In this document: piece by piece, positions 12,912-13,646 of the stretch
Numbering within the stretch: position 1 is the first letter of the stretch
How the letters are laid out: each line of letters starts with the position of its first letter
DNA from: Actinomycetes bacterium
GTDB taxonomy: Bacteria; Actinomycetota; Acidimicrobiia; Acidimicrobiales; Palsa-688
Assembly: GCA_021827225.1 (NCBI GenBank)
Contig: JAKAXG010000042.1
Coordinates: 1 to 13,646, forward strand
Direction of reading: 5' to 3'
Length of the DNA: 13,646 bases
Translations under genes and position numbers: made by a program
Notes under the pieces: model-generated
What the model saw: only the letters and a program-made list of their open reading frames with translations
Databases searched by the model: none
Told to the model about the DNA's origin: nothing

Positions 12912-13646
12912 TTGAGTACTGCTGAGACCCTGCTTGACCCGCCCGAGCCCGTATCCGGTACCGGAGGACCGGTCGACGCCCTGGAGGACCGAAAGACCTG
13001 GGGCCAGCAGATCACGCTGACCATCTTCCTCGTCCTGCCATTCGCCGCCCTGGTCACCGCGGTGCCCCTGGCCTGGGGCTGGGGCCTCACCTGGCGTGAC
13101 GTGGTGATCGCCACGGTCATGTACGCGGTGTCGGGCATGGGGGTCACCGTCGGCTTCCACCGCTACCTGACCCACCGCAGCTTCCGGGCCCGCCGGCCCG
13201 TCCGCATCGCCCTGGCCATCGCCGGCAGCCTGGCCCTGGAGGCGTCGGCCACCCAGTGGGTCGCCGACCACCGCCGCCACCACCGCTTCTCCGACAAGGC
13301 GGGCGATCCGCACTCCCCGTGGCGCTACGGCACCAGCTTCGCGGCGCTGACCAAGGGCTTCTTCTACTCCCATGTGGGCTGGCTCTACGACTGGGAGAAG
13401 ACCGACGAGAAGCGTTACGCCCCTGAACTGGTCGCCGACCCGGACATCAGCTTCGTTTCCCGCACCTTCTCGTTGTGGGTCGCCGTGTCTCTCCTGCTGC
13501 CCCCGCTGGTCGGAGGCCTGTGGGGATGGTCGTGGAAGGCGGCCCTGACCGCCTTCCTGTGGGGCGGCCTGGCCCGCATCGCCCTGCTGCACCACGTCAC
13601 CTTCGCCATCAACTCGGTCTGCCACATCACCGGCCGGCGCCCGTTC
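12912..13646 (+). CDS. Acyl-CoA / fatty-acid delta-9 desaturase, N-terminal part (3' truncated by window edge)
   Basis: Membrane di-iron desaturase that inserts a cis double bond into saturated fatty acyl chains, adjusting membrane fluidity. The 245 residues visible contain transmembrane segments near 34-56, 64-80, 97-112 and around 190-205, and two of the three iron-binding histidine boxes: HRYLTH (83-88) and HRRHH (120-124), in the spacing and context (VGFHRYLTHRSF, QWVADHRRHHRFSDKAGDPHSP) of the OLE1/stearoyl-CoA desaturase family. The third box would lie beyond the window end, shortly after NSVCHITGRRPF. The TTG start at 12912 is supported by GACGAGG four bases upstream and by the MSTAETLLDPPEPV N-terminus. 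The gene is divergent from the PknH-like gene across 142 bases. The frame is open to the last base. Confidence in family is high. Confidence 0.92.
   Translation, partial: MSTAETLLDPPEPVSGTGGPVDALEDRKTWGQQITLTIFLVLPFAALVTAVPLAWGWGLTWRDVVIATVMYAVSGMGVTVGFHRYLTHRSFRARRPVRIALAIAGSLALEASATQWVADHRRHHRFSDKAGDPHSPWRYGTSFAALTKGFFYSHVGWLYDWEKTDEKRYAPELVADPDISFVSRTFSLWVAVSLLLPPLVGGLWGWSWKAALTAFLWGGLARIALLHHVTFAINSVCHITGRRPF

Noticed and set aside
12756..13625. Minus-strand open frame opposite the desaturase
   Set aside because: The plus strand carries the conserved histidine boxes and membrane helices; the antisense translation is low-complexity Gly/Gln/Asp-rich sequence.
1..13646. CRISPR arrays, tRNA or rRNA genes, insertion sequences
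   Set aside because: No regularly spaced repeats, cloverleaf with TTCRA loop, rRNA core sequence or transposase motif was noticed on either strand by eye.

Overview
The window is very GC-rich throughout, has frequent GTG and TTG starts, and its gene content looks actinobacterial: an RpiR/MurR regulator, a large NAD-glutamate dehydrogenase, a MurA with aspartate at the fosfomycin-target cysteine position, and a PknH-type sensor domain. An uncultured or little-studied actinomycete (possibly Acidimicrobiia-like) is my inference; no rRNA or other marker fixes it. No tRNA, rRNA, CRISPR array, insertion sequence or attachment site was seen. Genes are tightly packed and no gap exceeds 300 bases.

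Left part (1-5050), mostly plus strand: the C-terminal half of a DEAD-box RNA helicase, then a membrane protein that looks like a divergent two-helix channel. A small minus-strand membrane protein converges on the channel gene and overlaps its 3' end. Next come murA, a two-hotdog acyl-CoA thioesterase-like gene and an RpiR-type regulator with a sugar-phosphate (SIS) domain. These last three are consecutive on one strand, though the regulator may have its own promoter.

Middle part (5077-9613), minus strand, reads right to left: a 131-residue acidic protein, a 199-residue protein with a PD-(D/E)xK nuclease signature resembling CdiA-type toxin C-termini, and an NAD-specific glutamate dehydrogenase that begins about 420 residues later than the usual 1600-residue enzyme. 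The first two overlap by ATGA and the dehydrogenase follows after 26 bases, so the three look like one transcription unit. The leader before this unit carries two hairpins. This cluster is the most unusual part of the window: a candidate immunity/toxin pair joined to central nitrogen metabolism.

Right part (9881-13646): on the plus strand a small uncharacterised ORF is coupled to an ApbE flavin transferase. On the minus strand a PknH-sensor-like exported protein, an AlkA-like DNA glycosylase and a small flavodoxin-like protein form a likely operon converging on apbE. Divergent from these, at the right edge, is the start of a membrane fatty-acid desaturase that runs off the window.
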